Source: Ammoniphilus sp. YIM 78166
GTDB taxonomy: Bacteria > Bacillota > Bacilli > Aneurinibacillales > RAOX-1
Reading direction: 5' to 3'
Assembly (NCBI RefSeq): GCF_004522215.1
Contig: NZ_SDLR01000002.1
Span: 1,010,047 to 1,074,046, forward strand
Length of the DNA: 64,000 bases
The notes below the pieces were generated by a model. The model made no database searches, had not been told where the DNA came from, and saw nothing but the letters and a program-made list of their open reading frames with translations. A program made the translations under genes and the position numbers. This document shows positions 1-9,025 of this stretch, piece by piece (the first letter of the stretch is position 1; each line of letters opens with the position of its first letter).

Positions 1-728
1 ATGTCATCACCGGAATCCTACTAGCCCCCATTTTTATTGCAGCCATTAGGGGCTTAGGGTATAAAGGGACTTCAAGTGTAAGGAAAATGACGATCAATGC
101 GACCATCATTGCTGGTTTGGGTTTATTGGTTGTTTACGGTGGGCTACTCTATATTGGGGCTACCGCAGTGGGTCAGTTCCCTAAAGATATCGATAATACT
201 GCACTCCTGATCGGTCTTGTTCAGCAATTACTCGGAAATGTTGGAACTACATTACTAGCGGTAGCTATCGCTTTGGCCTGTTTAACCTCTTCTATAGGGG
301 TAACTGCTGTTATAGCTGAGTTTCTGTCTGATTTAACCAAACAGAAGCTGAGCTACCGTACTTGGGTTATGGTGATCTGTGCAACAGGGATCACGGTTGG
401 TTCGCTGGGGGTTGGCCATATCATCAGTTACGCCATGCCTATTTTCTTGGCAAGCTACCCGATTGCTATCGTCATTGTCGTTCTTGGTTTATTTTTGAAA
501 TACCTACCGAATGAAGGAGCATTTAAAGGCGCAGCCATTTTAACCCTCGTTGTTAGTTTGGTGGAAACGGTTGGAATCGTGGGGGAAGTGGAGGGATTGA
601 ACCAGCTCATTGCATTGTTGCCGTTAAGCGAAAATGGATTTTCCTGGCTCATTCCGGCCATACTCGGATTTATCCTTGGGGCTTTCATGGACAAATCTAA
701 AGCTGAAGAGTTGCGGGAGGTGTCATAG
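1..728 (+). CDS. brnQ: Branched-chain amino acid carrier, C-terminal part (BrnQ/LIVCS family)
   Basis: This is the 3' part of an LIVCS-family sodium or proton symporter for leucine, isoleucine and valine. The reading frame is open from base 3 with no start inside the window, so the N-terminal half lies outside. About 240 residues remain, with six or so hydrophobic segments and family-like stretches such as ALACLTSSIG and SYAMPIFLASYPIAIV. Full-length members have about 430-450 residues. The gene ends at a TAG 110 bp before a bidirectional terminator that separates it from the convergent PucR-type gene. Family assignment is by sequence recognition; substrate range is inferred from the family. 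Confidence 0.85.
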   Translation, partial: VITGILLAPIFIAAIRGLGYKGTSSVRKMTINATIIAGLGLLVVYGGLLYIGATAVGQFPKDIDNTALLIGLVQQLLGNVGTTLLAVAIALACLTSSIGVTAVIAEFLSDLTKQKLSYRTWVMVICATGITVGSLGVGHIISYAMPIFLASYPIAIVIVVLGLFLKYLPNEGAFKGAAILTLVVSLVETVGIVGEVEGLNQLIALLPLSENGFSWLIPAILGFILGAFMDKSKAEELREVS

Positions 729-841
729 AACGGATTGATGAGTTCCGTGTGGAAGAGACCTATATGGCGGCCAGTTGAATGAGGAAACTCAAATTGAGAT
801 GACGATTATAGATGGAGAAATACAAAGTGGTATTTAAGAAA

Positions 842-886
842 AAAACAAGCTGTTCTATTGATTTTTGATAGAATGGCTTGTTTTTT
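842..886. terminator. Bidirectional intrinsic terminator
   Basis: AAAACAAGC and GCTTGTTTT form the base of the stem, TTCTAT/ATAGAA form a second helix above a TG/TG internal mismatch, and the loop is T-rich. A T run follows on the plus strand and an A run precedes it, so it can serve both brnQ and the convergent regulator. Confidence 0.8.
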
Positions 887-892
887 ATTCTT

Positions 893-2911
893 TTACAAAA
901 ACGTCTGTTTTAAATGGTAAGCTAACTGCACTCTTAATAGGGAGGTTCCATCTTGAAACTGAACCTGCAGCAGCTCTTCAATCTTCTTCAACCGTTTGTA
1001 CAGTGTATTCACATGGATATGAAGCTCTTCAGCTGCAGGTGCAGCGGATTGGTTATGGGAAAGAAAGACTTGCAAGGTTTTTTCCAGCTCATCATGACCG
1101 CTCCTCCAAAGTGGCGATAAGGTTTCTTCAATAAAGGATTCAATCTCTGACTGTTGGCCCATAAACAACCGGTTCATGCCCATTTCCTCGTAGCAAAGCA
1201 CTTGATGTTGTTTACGGGCGGAAAGAAAACTGAGAACCTTTTGGGCTTCTTCGTAGCATTTTCTGGCGTGAACGAGCCCCGGGTGGACAGCAGAGATAGC
1301 GGTTCTAAGCGAGCAATCGAATCTTTTTTCGTATTCCTGGTGAAGGGCTTGCAAGTCTTTCAAGGTATAGTGGAAGCTCTCACTGGGTTCAAGTGAAAAC
1401 AAGGCAATCGCCCTGTTATTAAAGCCGTAAATGAGTTTCGGTTGATGCGTCAGGTTGCTTTTTATTCGATAAATTAAGCGGTGAATATCAAGATCCAGGC
1501 GATACGGATCATAGGCGTTCAGATTTTCGATGATCACCAGGAAAATGGAAGAATGCGGCGAGAGTTTCAGGTCGATCGATCGGTTGGCGAGAAATTCGCT
1601 GTTTTCGTTTTGCAGCAGCTCGTTAAAAAGTTCGTGGGTCTTTCGGTTATACTTCTCCAGCAAAGAGAGGGTCTTCATAAATTCCAAGGCGAGGATGGAG
1701 GCCCCTTGTTCAATGATCACCTCGTCTAAAAGGGGGAGCTGCCCCTGAACAGGCGTAACGATACACCCTAATATTTCATGCCCGGAACTGATCGGAAAGA
1801 AGCGGAGCCATTGATGGTCCTCACCATAATCAAAGGAATTGTTCTTATGACGTTGGGCCAGACGGCGAACGTTCTCGCAAGGCATGGGAGACTCCCGGGT
1901 AGCTTCCATATTAATAAAGTCATAGAAGTAGAGGGGTCTTTGCAGCATCTGTCTTAATTCCCGGATAATTCCGCCGATCCCTTTATTATGGAGGGAAAGC
2001 TTGGTGAGTTCCTTGTGAATTTGATTTCTCTTTTCAAGGAGCTCATTCTTCAAGCGAAGCTGTTCACTAAATTTTGAAGCATTTTCGAAATGGGTCTCTG
2101 CTTTATGATAGAGATTAGCGTTCTGGATGGCGATAGCCGTGTGGGCGGCGAACCCCTCCATGAGCTGAACATCCCAAGGAGTAAGAAGGCCTTGCTTGTA
2201 AAATTGGTGAACCGCCAATACGCCGATTCGTTTCTCACCAATGGAAACAGGGACGCAGATCATCGCTTTCGGATGAATTGTATCGGCAGATTCTAGCGTA
2301 ATCCGGTAGTTCTCAGGGTGTGTGGTAGCCATGCCCTCATAAATTTCTTCTTGAGAATTATACAAGAGAGAGGTTCCTTCAAGGAATACGCGGCCGGTAA
2401 TTCCCTCACCTGGTGCAGCCTGAAATTCGAAGAATCTTGGGCTAAAGCCAACGACCGCTTGTGGAATCAGACGCTGGTGCTCCTCCTCAAATAGTAGCAA
2501 GTATCCTGCATCGACATTCGCTAGAACTAACAGCGCGTGGTCGATGATGTTTCTTAGGATTTGTTCCCTATCTAGCGTTGAGGTGATCGATGTTGTGATT
2601 TCCATCATTCGCTTCAGATCGGTTTCCCTCGAGTTCAACCGGTGCTCGGTAACGATAGCTTGAAACAAAAAAGAAAGCTCATCATACTCATCCCTCGTGA
2701 ATTCAACCTGTTCTAGCATCAGGTCAAACGTCACCTTGTCCTCCTCCAGGTAGTGGAAAACTGTGGAGTTCCATCCACCCTGTACCAAAGGGCGTTCATG
2801 TGAAAATAGGAGTAGCGTCGGTTCCTTTTCTTTAATTCGGTGCAGCCAAATTTGGTAGGGGATATCTATGAACTTTTTAGATAGATAGTTTGAAATAAAA
2901 GCGAGGTTCAT
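893..2911 (-). CDS. GAF-domain transcriptional regulator with PucR-type C-terminal HTH (paralogue 1)
   Basis: A 672-residue regulator. Residues about 110-275 form a GAF ligand-sensing domain (motifs ITGRVF, CVPVSIGEKRIGVL, AAHTAIAIQNA), followed by a coiled-coil linker to about 315. The last 60 residues are a PucR/CdaR-type helix-turn-helix with the typical HIHVNTLYKRLKKIEELL core. I place the start at the ATG at 2911, which has AAGGTG nine bases upstream; a GTG four codons earlier is the alternative. It is divergent from the penicillin-acylase gene, which it probably controls. Two closer paralogues lie at 34-36 kb and 39-41 kb; this copy is the most diverged. The ligand is unknown. Confidence 0.88.
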   Translation of the reverse strand: MNLAFISNYLSKKFIDIPYQIWLHRIKEKEPTLLLFSHERPLVQGGWNSTVFHYLEEDKVTFDLMLEQVEFTRDEYDELSFLFQAIVTEHRLNSRETDLKRMMEITTSITSTLDREQILRNIIDHALLVLANVDAGYLLLFEEEHQRLIPQAVVGFSPRFFEFQAAPGEGITGRVFLEGTSLLYNSQEEIYEGMATTHPENYRITLESADTIHPKAMICVPVSIGEKRIGVLAVHQFYKQGLLTPWDVQLMEGFAAHTAIAIQNANLYHKAETHFENASKFSEQLRLKNELLEKRNQIHKELTKLSLHNKGIGGIIRELRQMLQRPLYFYDFINMEATRESPMPCENVRRLAQRHKNNSFDYGEDHQWLRFFPISSGHEILGCIVTPVQGQLPLLDEVIIEQGASILALEFMKTLSLLEKYNRKTHELFNELLQNENSEFLANRSIDLKLSPHSSIFLVIIENLNAYDPYRLDLDIHRLIYRIKSNLTHQPKLIYGFNNRAIALFSLEPSESFHYTLKDLQALHQEYEKRFDCSLRTAISAVHPGLVHARKCYEEAQKVLSFLSARKQHQVLCYEEMGMNRLFMGQQSEIESFIEETLSPLWRSGHDELEKTLQVFLSHNQSAAPAAEELHIHVNTLYKRLKKIEELLQVQFQDGTSLLRVQLAYHLKQTFL

Positions 2912-2975
2912 CCTTGTTATCACCTTAGAGGTTGTATTTTTACACTTTTTTCATTATAAAGTGTGGATCCCTACA

Positions 2976-3003
2976 TTGCAATATAAATTCTGAAAATTAT
3001 AAT
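2976..3003 (+). promoter_or_regulatory. Candidate SigA promoter of the acylase gene
   Basis: TTGCAA, a 16-base spacer and TATAAT lie 44 bases before the acylase ATG. A 7-bp inverted repeat ACACTTT/AAAGTGT at 2942-2964 lies between this promoter and the divergent regulator and could be an operator. No experimental support. Confidence 0.5.
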
Positions 3004-3046
3004 TAGGTTTAATTCAATAAATCTTTTACATAATGGAGGGCTATGA

Positions 3047-5530
3047 ATGAGAACGTGGGGAAAAATGAGTCGAGCATCTTTGAGTCTAGCATTAGCATTG
3101 AGCTTAACGACAGGCGTGGTGCCTAGCTTTGCCGCTGAAAAGCATGTAAGCGCTTCTCAATCGAATAAGGTGAAAGTGGGTCAAGGAACCGTCAAGGTCA
3201 TTCGAGATTCCTTTGGCGTGCCGCATATCTACGCCCAGAATCTGGACGATCTATATAAAGCTTACGGCTATATGATGGCCAAGGACCGCTTATTTCAATT
3301 AGAGATGTTCAAGCGTGGAAACGAAGGAACGTCAGCCGAGATTTTTGGGGAGAAGTACTTGAAGCGAGATGAGACCATACGTCGTGATGGGTACTCTGAT
3401 GGAGAAATCAAAAAGATGATCAAGAAGATGAATCCGTTCTCCCAAAAAGTGGCCCAACAGTTCGCGGAAGGGATTTCCTTGTATGTCGAGGAAGCCTTGA
3501 AGGACCCCGATAAGCTATTATCTAAGGAATTTCATGACTATCAATTGAAGCCAAAGAAATGGTCGGATGTGGATATTATTCGACTGTGGATGTCGTCGAT
3601 GACGGTGTTTATGGACCAGGAGCAAGAGGTGAAGAACGCGGCGATTTTGGCCAGCTTAGAAAAGCAGCACGGCAAGGAAAAGGCTAAAAAAATGTTTGAA
3701 GATATCTTCTACAGGGACCCATTGGCAGTGACCACGATCGAATGGGATGAGTTTACTTACGGTGAAAAGAAGAAGGACCAGAAAATAAGTCAGGCGGATC
3801 CACGGGTACTTACCGCTTCCGCGGCTCTAAGCAAAGATAGAGAAGACTTTATCAAAGCCTCTGAAGAGTTGTCTCTTCCGCTGAAGGTAGGCAGCAATGC
3901 GCTGATAGTCAGTCCTAAAAAGTCCAAAAGCGGAAATTCGCTCCTAATGAGTGGTCCTCAGGTGGGCTTAACCGCGCCTGGATTTATGTATGAAGTGGGA
4001 TTGCATTCTCCTGATTTTAACATGCAAGGATCTAGTTTTATCGGATATCCGTTTATTATGTTTGGCAGTAACGACCGCTTTGCCCAAACCGCGACCGCTG
4101 GTTTTGCCGATATGGTGGATATCTATCAGGAAGAACTGAATCCTACCAACACTTATCAGTACAAGTTCCAAGGGAAATGGGTAGAGATGGAGAAGAAAAC
4201 ACAGACCATTAAGGTGAAGAATACCGAGACGGGCAAGGTGGAGGAGACACAGAAGGACTTCTATTATACCGTTCACGGTCCAGTCGTTTTTCTTGATGAA
4301 CAGAACCATTTAGCCTACACGAAAAGATGGGTCTTCCGCGGTCAGGAAGCACAGGGCTGGGAAGCCTATCTCAAAACGAACCACGCCAAGGATCTGAACG
4401 AGTGGATGGAGGCTGCACGCCACTTTAGAATGTCCTTGAACTGGTTCTATGCGGACAAAGATGGAAACACGGCCTACCACCATGTGGGACAGCAGCCGGT
4501 GCGAGACGACCGAGTCGATTGGAGACTTCCAACCCCGGGAACCGGCGAATATGAGTGGAAGGGCTGGACGGATACAAAGGACAATCCGCATATCATCAAC
4601 CCAAAGTCTGGTTATATTGCCAATTGGAACAACAAGCCGTCCGCAGGCTGGGACAACAATGAAAATACTTTTTCTTGGGCAGCGGATAACCGCGTTCAGC
4701 AATTTAAACGGGGTGTGGAGTCTCTCGATAAACTAGATCTTCAGGATATTAATAATATCAATTATCATGCGAGCTTTATCAACTTAAGAACGACGAACTT
4801 CAAGCCTTTCCTCGTTGAGGCTCTTGAGAAGCATGTGAACAAAGATGTACGATACCCCGACGTATTAGAGCTACTTAAGGAATGGAACAATTTAGCAGAA
4901 GACAAGGATAAGGATAAATTTTATGACTCTCCTGCCGTCACTCTTTTTGAAGCTTGGTGGCCTGCCTTAGTAGAAAATGTGATCAAAGACGATCTTGGAG
5001 AGGACTACAACACGCTAAAAGGAATCATTGATCACCGTTACGGAACGGGCTTATTACTCCGTATCCTGGAAGGAGACAAAGCCTCTTCTCCAACCCAATA
5101 TGACTGGATGACAGAAGATCGCGATGAGCAGATTCTTAGCAGCTTGAAGCAGGCCCTGGATCAGCTGACGAAACAATACGGAGCAGACATGATGAAGTGG
5201 ATAAAGCCGATTCAAACCGTGACCTTTGGGGGGCAATCCTTAATTGGAGTTCCGCACGGATTGGGCTCAGGTAAACCGATCATTCAGATGAATCGCGGAA
5301 GCGAAAATCATTTTGTTGAGCTAACCAAGCAAGGACAAGTCGGATTTAACTTAACCCCTCCGGGCCAGATTGGATTTGTAGAAAAGGATGGAACGGTAAG
5401 AGACCATTATGAAGATCAAATTGAGATGTATGAGAATTTCGAGTATAAGCCGATCTTGTTCGCGGAAGAAGATGTGATAATGAATGGGGTTTCTACGGAA
5501 GTGATTGATTTTGGGAAGAAGAAGGAATAG
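3047..5530 (+). CDS. pac: Penicillin acylase (penicillin G amidase type), peptidase family S45
   Basis: An 827-residue precursor of an N-terminal-nucleophile hydrolase that cleaves side-chain amides such as phenylacetyl groups. A signal peptide (basic start, hydrophobic core, cleavage near PSFAA, residue 30) predicts export. The alpha chain follows with [13 protein letters not shown]. The maturation site is GSNALIVSP, with Ser283 as the new N-terminal nucleophile of the beta chain. [11 protein letters not shown] near the C-terminus resembles the stretch holding the catalytic Asn/Arg region of the family. Length matches Bacillus megaterium Pac (about 800). The ribosome binding site is GGAGGG before the ATG. 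A cre-like sequence (TGTAAGCGCTTCTC) lies inside the signal peptide coding region at 3145. Substrate preference cannot be read from the sequence. Confidence 0.92.
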   Translation: MRTWGKMSRASLSLALALSLTTGVVPSFAAEKHVSASQSNKVKVGQGTVKVIRDSFGVPHIYAQNLDDLYKAYGYMMAKDRLFQLEMFKRGNEGTSAEIFGEKYLKRDETIRRDGYSDGEIKKMIKKMNPFSQKVAQQFAEGISLYVEEALKDPDKLLSKEFHDYQLKPKKWSDVDIIRLWMSSMTVFMDQEQEVKNAAILASLEKQHGKEKAKKMFEDIFYRDPLAVTTIEWDEFTYGEKKKDQKISQADPRVLTASAALSKDREDFIKASEELSLPLKVGSNALIVSPKKSKSGNSLLMSGPQVGLTAPGFMYEVGLHSPDFNMQGSSFIGYPFIMFGSNDRFAQTATAGFADMVDIYQEELNPTNTYQYKFQGKWVEMEKKTQTIKVKNTETGKVEETQKDFYYTVHGPVVFLDEQNHLAYTKRWVFRGQEAQGWEAYLKTNHAKDLNEWMEAARHFRMSLNWFYADKDGNTAYHHVGQQPVRDDRVDWRLPTPGTGEYEWKGWTDTKDNPHIINPKSGYIANWNNKPSAGWDNNENTFSWAADNRVQQFKRGVESLDKLDLQDINNINYHASFINLRTTNFKPFLVEALEKHVNKDVRYPDVLELLKEWNNLAEDKDKDKFYDSPAVTLFEAWWPALVENVIKDDLGEDYNTLKGIIDHRYGTGLLLRILEGDKASSPTQYDWMTEDRDEQILSSLKQALDQLTKQYGADMMKWIKPIQTVTFGGQSLIGVPHGLGSGKPIIQMNRGSENHFVELTKQGQVGFNLTPPGQIGFVEKDGTVRDHYEDQIEMYENFEYKPILFAEEDVIMNGVSTEVIDFGKKKE

Positions 5531-5572
5531 ATAGGATGGCTTCCCATCTAGGGAGGAAAGATTCGTGTTATG

Positions 5573-5612
5573 AAAAACACAGTTTTCCACACGTTGGAAT
5601 CCTGTGTTTTTT
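5573..5612 (+). terminator. Intrinsic terminator after the acylase gene
   Basis: AAAAACACAG and CTGTGTTTTT form a 10-bp stem with a T run, 43 bases after the acylase stop codon. The symmetrical A and T runs allow use from both strands. Confidence 0.8.
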
Positions 5613-5729
5613 ATTGTTCAATTTCTTCCGTAGGAACCGGCTTAGAAAATACTTTCCATAATGTAGAGCTCATTATAAAAATAAAGCGCTTAATGTAGAC
5701 ACATTAAGCTAAGGATTCAAATCCAAAGA

Positions 5730-6620
5730 TTATTCTTTTACTAATGCTGTTGTATTTTCAACTGTCATTCTTCTGATTTCTTCCTTTGTAAATCCATTAT
5801 TAAACAAATTAGTTACAAAGGTAATCATTCCTTCATCTGGATAAGGGTTATTCGTTTGTCCTAGATCACTGGATAAAATACAATGATCAGGACCCACATA
5901 CCGAATGGTTTCATATAGCCCGTCCCAATCAATTCCATAATGTGGATTAATGACCCCAAAACATTGTTCCATGATGGCTCCTAGTTCAGTCAGTTCTTTC
6001 TGTTCTTCCTTTGATAAGTTCACAGAAGAGAAGGTAGGATGGGTAATAACCACTTTTTTTAAATTCATATCACGAGAAGCACGGACTACCGCATAAATTT
6101 CTTGTTTTCCTAAATGACCAGTGGCAAGGATCATATTATTTTGAGCAATCAAATCTAAAACTTCTAGTGTGTTTTTGGTTATATCCCCGTTCTCGAGCAC
6201 GCTGATCCCCTCTTGAGTTTTACCTTGTTGAGCTAATTCCAATTGAACCTTTGCCCAAGGAGGCAACTCGCTGTATACATTCTGTATTAGTAAAAAGTCA
6301 AGCTCATTCTTAGCATCAAAGGTTGGCATCCAAACTATTTTCGCTCCATCGCGGGCGGCCATATTAACTGCAATCGGATTAATTCCGCCAACGGGGTAGT
6401 TCAAGGCAATGGCACCGATTGGTTCAACATCTGGATATAACTTTTTAACTAATCTAGCCCGTTCAGCTGTACAAAAATAATGAGATTTTATCCCGAATCC
6501 CTTCATGCCTAAGTTTTTTACTCGTTCTGCCATTTCAAAGTCATCAAGTTTTCTTTCATTAACATCCGGTCCGGTATGCACATGAAGATCATAAGCCCCT
6601 TCAAGTAATTCACGATACAT
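5730..6620 (-). CDS. DUF6282 family protein, amidohydrolase-like TIM barrel
   Basis: About 296 residues. The N-terminal DLHVHTGPD carries an HxH motif typical of metal-dependent hydrolase barrels. Further conserved-looking stretches are GIKSHYF, GAKIVWMPTFDAK, ILATGHLGKQE, KVVITHP and ILSSDLGQTNNP, which supply further His and Asp residues expected at a metal site. I recognise it as DUF6282; no member function is known to me. The ATG at 6620 has an AAGGGAG sequence about 11 bases upstream; a GTG four codons earlier abuts that site. It is divergent from the GntR-type regulators and next to a cupin, an aldolase and a TRAP transporter, so a hydrolytic step in the same pathway is likely (inference). 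Confidence 0.8.
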   Translation of the reverse strand: MYRELLEGAYDLHVHTGPDVNERKLDDFEMAERVKNLGMKGFGIKSHYFCTAERARLVKKLYPDVEPIGAIALNYPVGGINPIAVNMAARDGAKIVWMPTFDAKNELDFLLIQNVYSELPPWAKVQLELAQQGKTQEGISVLENGDITKNTLEVLDLIAQNNMILATGHLGKQEIYAVVRASRDMNLKKVVITHPTFSSVNLSKEEQKELTELGAIMEQCFGVINPHYGIDWDGLYETIRYVGPDHCILSSDLGQTNNPYPDEGMITFVTNLFNNGFTKEEIRRMTVENTTALVKE

Positions 6621-6684
6621 AAATTCATCCACTCCCTTGTTCAGTAGTCATTAAGTAAACGAAAATTAGATATAATACAATTAC

Positions 6685-6721
6685 AAATCATATATAATAT
6701 TTATCTAAATATATATTATTT
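6685..6721. promoter_or_regulatory. AT-rich imperfect palindrome, candidate FCD-GntR operator
   Basis: Left arm AAATCATATATAATA and right arm AAATATATATTATTT form an imperfect inverted repeat in the 300-bp gap between the DUF6282 gene and the first GntR gene. The left arm matches 14 bases of the perfect palindrome before the cupin gene at 8616. Confidence 0.5.
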
Positions 6722-6823
6722 GAATAGAACTACTATTTCAAGTACTATTTATTAATATATTGTCTATAGCTATTATGTAGGAAGATAATTTATGAACTAG
6801 GATCCTGAAATACCTTATTATAC

Positions 6824-6852
6824 TTGACTTGAACACTTGTACAAAATAATAT
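6824..6852 (+). promoter_or_regulatory. Candidate SigA promoter for the first GntR gene
   Basis: TTGACT, a 17-base spacer and TAATAT, about 85 bases before the regulator ATG. An imperfect repeat with ATATATATTTT follows near 6875-6886. The rest of the gap (6633-6937) is very AT-rich and holds no gene. Confidence 0.55.
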
Positions 6853-6937
6853 ATAACAATACTTGCTATGATATATATTTTGATTATTTTTGTTAGGAAA
6901 AAGGCTACGGGTTTTATATTAGATAAGGGAGCTTGAT

Positions 6938-7615
6938 ATGGTTATGGACCATCCTGGAGGAAATACCAAGTCTGACATAGTGTATGAATACTTAAAGGAA
7001 AAAATATTAAGGTCTGAATACAAACCCGGGGATCGTATTGTCATTCGTGAAATTTCCAGACAACTGGGTGTAAGTGACATTCCCGTTCGAGAAGCAATAA
7101 AGAAATTAACATCGGATGGATTGATCGAGACAAAATCCCATAGTGGTTCCCGAGTCGCGGCATTAAACATTAATAATTTGGAAGAAATTTTTCTTATTCG
7201 TGTAGAACTTGAAACCCTTGCAGCTCGTCTAGCAGCCAAATCAGCGACAATAGAAGAGATTGCCCAGTTGGATAGCTTGGTGCAAAAAATGGATGAGAGT
7301 ATTCAAGAAAAGGATATTTGTGAATTTACAAGGTGCAACCGGGAATTTCACCGTCTGCTATATCAAGCAAGCCATGCTCCGGTTCTGAGTGAAATGATTG
7401 AAAATTTATATATGAGAAGCGAAAACTCAAAAATGATATTTACATACGACCCAGAACGTTTACGTGTCTCTAATGAGGAACATAAAGAGATCGTTGCAGC
7501 TCTTCGTATCAAAGACGAAAACAGGGCCTCAGAACTTATCCGGATTCAAAAGGAAAATGGGTTCAAAGTGGTTTTGAACGCCTTAAGGATATCAAGATCT
7601 TTTCTTGGAGGGTAA
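6938..7615 (+). CDS. GntR-family transcriptional regulator, FCD subfamily (copy 1)
   Basis: A 225-residue repressor-type protein. Residues about 8-75 form the GntR winged helix (VYEYLKEKIL, ISRQLGVSDIPVREAIKKL). Residues 80-215 form the all-helical FCD effector domain with the usual metal-ligand pattern: CEFTRCNREFHRLLYQAS and NEEHKEIVAAL supply the Asp/His-type positions. The ribosome binding site is AAGGGAG seven bases before the ATG. A near-duplicate lies 240 bp downstream. The family usually senses carboxylates such as sugar acids; here the effector is probably the TRAP substrate or a derivative (inference). Confidence 0.92.
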   Translation: MVMDHPGGNTKSDIVYEYLKEKILRSEYKPGDRIVIREISRQLGVSDIPVREAIKKLTSDGLIETKSHSGSRVAALNINNLEEIFLIRVELETLAARLAAKSATIEEIAQLDSLVQKMDESIQEKDICEFTRCNREFHRLLYQASHAPVLSEMIENLYMRSENSKMIFTYDPERLRVSNEEHKEIVAALRIKDENRASELIRIQKENGFKVVLNALRISRSFLGG

Positions 7616-7669
7616 GTTTATTGATTAACATTTCCATCTATAACAATAAAATTTCTTTTGTCTAATATC

Positions 7670-7710
7670 GGCTACTCTTTCTATGTGAAAGGGTAGCCTA
7701 TTGTTATTTA
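7670..7710 (+). terminator. Intrinsic terminator between the two GntR genes
   Basis: GGCTACTCTTTC and GAAAGGGTAGCC form a 12-bp stem (one G-T pair) with a five-base loop, followed by TATTGTTATTTAT. It separates the copies into two transcription units. Confidence 0.7.
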
Positions 7711-7733
7711 TGGGGAATATAAAAAGCCATAGA

Positions 7734-7790
7734 TTGACATCTATCAAATAAAAGATATATAATCCTTTAAAAATTATATATCTTTTATTT
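7734..7790 (+). promoter_or_regulatory. Consensus promoter overlapped by an 18-bp perfect inverted repeat
   Basis: TTGACA, an 18-base spacer and TATAAT (7758-7763). The left arm of a perfect inverted repeat (7746-7763) ends on the -10 box and the right arm (7773-7790) covers the likely start site, with a nine-base gap. This is the geometry of a repressor operator and suggests autoregulation by the FCD-GntR proteins. Confidence 0.7.
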
Positions 7791-7857
7791 TTGTATATAT
7801 ATTATAATGACATCTTTTCTTTTTCGAACATTTATTAATATGGGAGGGAATAGGGGT

Positions 7858-8529
7858 ATGGATCATTTAGAAGGGTACACGAAATCTGACAGGGTCTATG
7901 AATTCTTAAAAGAGAAAATATTAACCGCTTCCTACAAACCTAGGGACCGAATTGTTATTCGTGAAATTTCCAGGCTTTTAGGGGTTAGTGATATTCCTGT
8001 TCGAGAAGCGATTCAAAAGCTATCATCAGAGGGATTGCTCGAAACGAAGTCACATAGAGGAGCCAGAGTGGCGGCAATCAATTTAAAAAATTTGAAAGAA
8101 ATCTTCCTTATTCGTACAGAGCTTGAAACTCTTGCAGCTCGTCTCGCAGTTAGGGAAGCAAAGTCTGAGGAAATTGTTAAACTTGACCATTTGGTACGGA
8201 TAATGGACGAGTGCTATCAAAGTAACAATATTCCTGAGTACACGAGGTACAACAGAGAGTTTCATATGCTGCTTATTCGTGCTTGCCATGCACCGGTTTT
8301 AATCGAAATAATCGAAAATTTGTATATGAAGAGTGAAAATTCAAAAATGATATTTACTTATGACTCGGAACGCTTGTGTGTATCCAATATTGAACACCGC
8401 GAAATAGTGGACGGTTTGATAGAAAAGGACGAGGAGAAAGTAGCTAGGTTAATTCGATTTCAAAAAGAAAATGGATTTAGAAATGTACTCCATGCTTTAA
8501 TGTTATCTCAATCCATGAGAGGGGAATAA
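7858..8529 (+). CDS. GntR-family transcriptional regulator, FCD subfamily (copy 2)
   Basis: A 223-residue paralogue of the preceding gene, similar along its whole length (DRIVIREISRLLGVSDIPVREAIQKL; YTRYNREFHMLL; NSKMIFTYDSERLCVSN). I choose the ATG at 7858 because it aligns with the start region of copy 1 and has GGGAGG ten bases upstream; an in-frame ATG 17 codons earlier (7807) lies close to the operator and has no Shine-Dalgarno. Two close copies separated by a terminator and each with its own promoter point to a tandem duplication followed by divergence. Heterodimers or different effectors are possible. Confidence 0.9.
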   Translation: MDHLEGYTKSDRVYEFLKEKILTASYKPRDRIVIREISRLLGVSDIPVREAIQKLSSEGLLETKSHRGARVAAINLKNLKEIFLIRTELETLAARLAVREAKSEEIVKLDHLVRIMDECYQSNNIPEYTRYNREFHMLLIRACHAPVLIEIIENLYMKSENSKMIFTYDSERLCVSNIEHREIVDGLIEKDEEKVARLIRFQKENGFRNVLHALMLSQSMRGE

Positions 8530-8579
8530 GGGATACGAAGCTATATTTTTTAGGAAAGATCTAAATTGTTAAAATTTAA

Positions 8580-8653
8580 TTGACAACAATTGACCTTATA
8601 TATATAATTCCAATTAAATCATATATAATTATATAAAAAATTATATATGATTT
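8580..8653 (+). promoter_or_regulatory. Consensus promoter with a downstream 15-bp perfect palindrome before the cupin operon
   Basis: TTGACA, a 17-base spacer and TATAAT (8603-8608) is an exact SigA consensus. Starting eight bases after the -10 box, AAATCATATATAATT (8616-8630) and its exact complement (8639-8653) flank an eight-base gap. The arm sequence recurs at 6685, so a shared operator of the two GntR proteins is likely. Confidence 0.7.
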
Positions 8654-8692
8654 CCATTTGATAATATTTACATGTTGGCTAAAGGAGGAAAT

Positions 8693-9025
8693 ATGGTGAA
8701 AGTCGCTAATTGGGAACAAATTCAAGAGGTAATCGTTCGGGAAGGTGTAAGTCGCAAGGGGTTTAGCGGAGAAGGTGCAACAATTGCTATGAATACTTTG
8801 CTTCCAGGACATGAGCCTAGGCCGCATAGCCACCATTTTGAACAAATTGTATATATTTTAAGCGGCAAAGTGAAATTTCATGTTGGGGAGGAGAGTGTAA
8901 TTTTAGAAGAAGGAGGGCTTCTTGTAGTTCCACCTCATGTTGTGCATTATGCTGAGGTGATTGGTGAGGAAACAGTTCTAAATCTCGACATTTTCACACC
9001 GAAAAGAGCGGAATATGATGAGTAA
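8693..9025 (+). CDS. Small cupin-domain protein
   Basis: A 110-residue single-domain beta-barrel protein. Cupin motif 1 is HEPRPHSHHFEQIVYILSG with several His and a Glu as metal ligands; motif 2 is VPPHVVHYAEV. The ATG at 8693 has AAAGGAGG four bases upstream, while a further upstream ATG (8672) has no good site. The stop overlaps the next start by 11 bases, so it is translationally coupled to the HpcH/HpaI aldolase gene. Such small cupins can be isomerases, dioxygenases or binding proteins; the specific activity cannot be told here. Confidence 0.85.
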   Translation: MVKVANWEQIQEVIVREGVSRKGFSGEGATIAMNTLLPGHEPRPHSHHFEQIVYILSGKVKFHVGEESVILEEGGLLVVPPHVVHYAEVIGEETVLNLDIFTPKRAEYDE

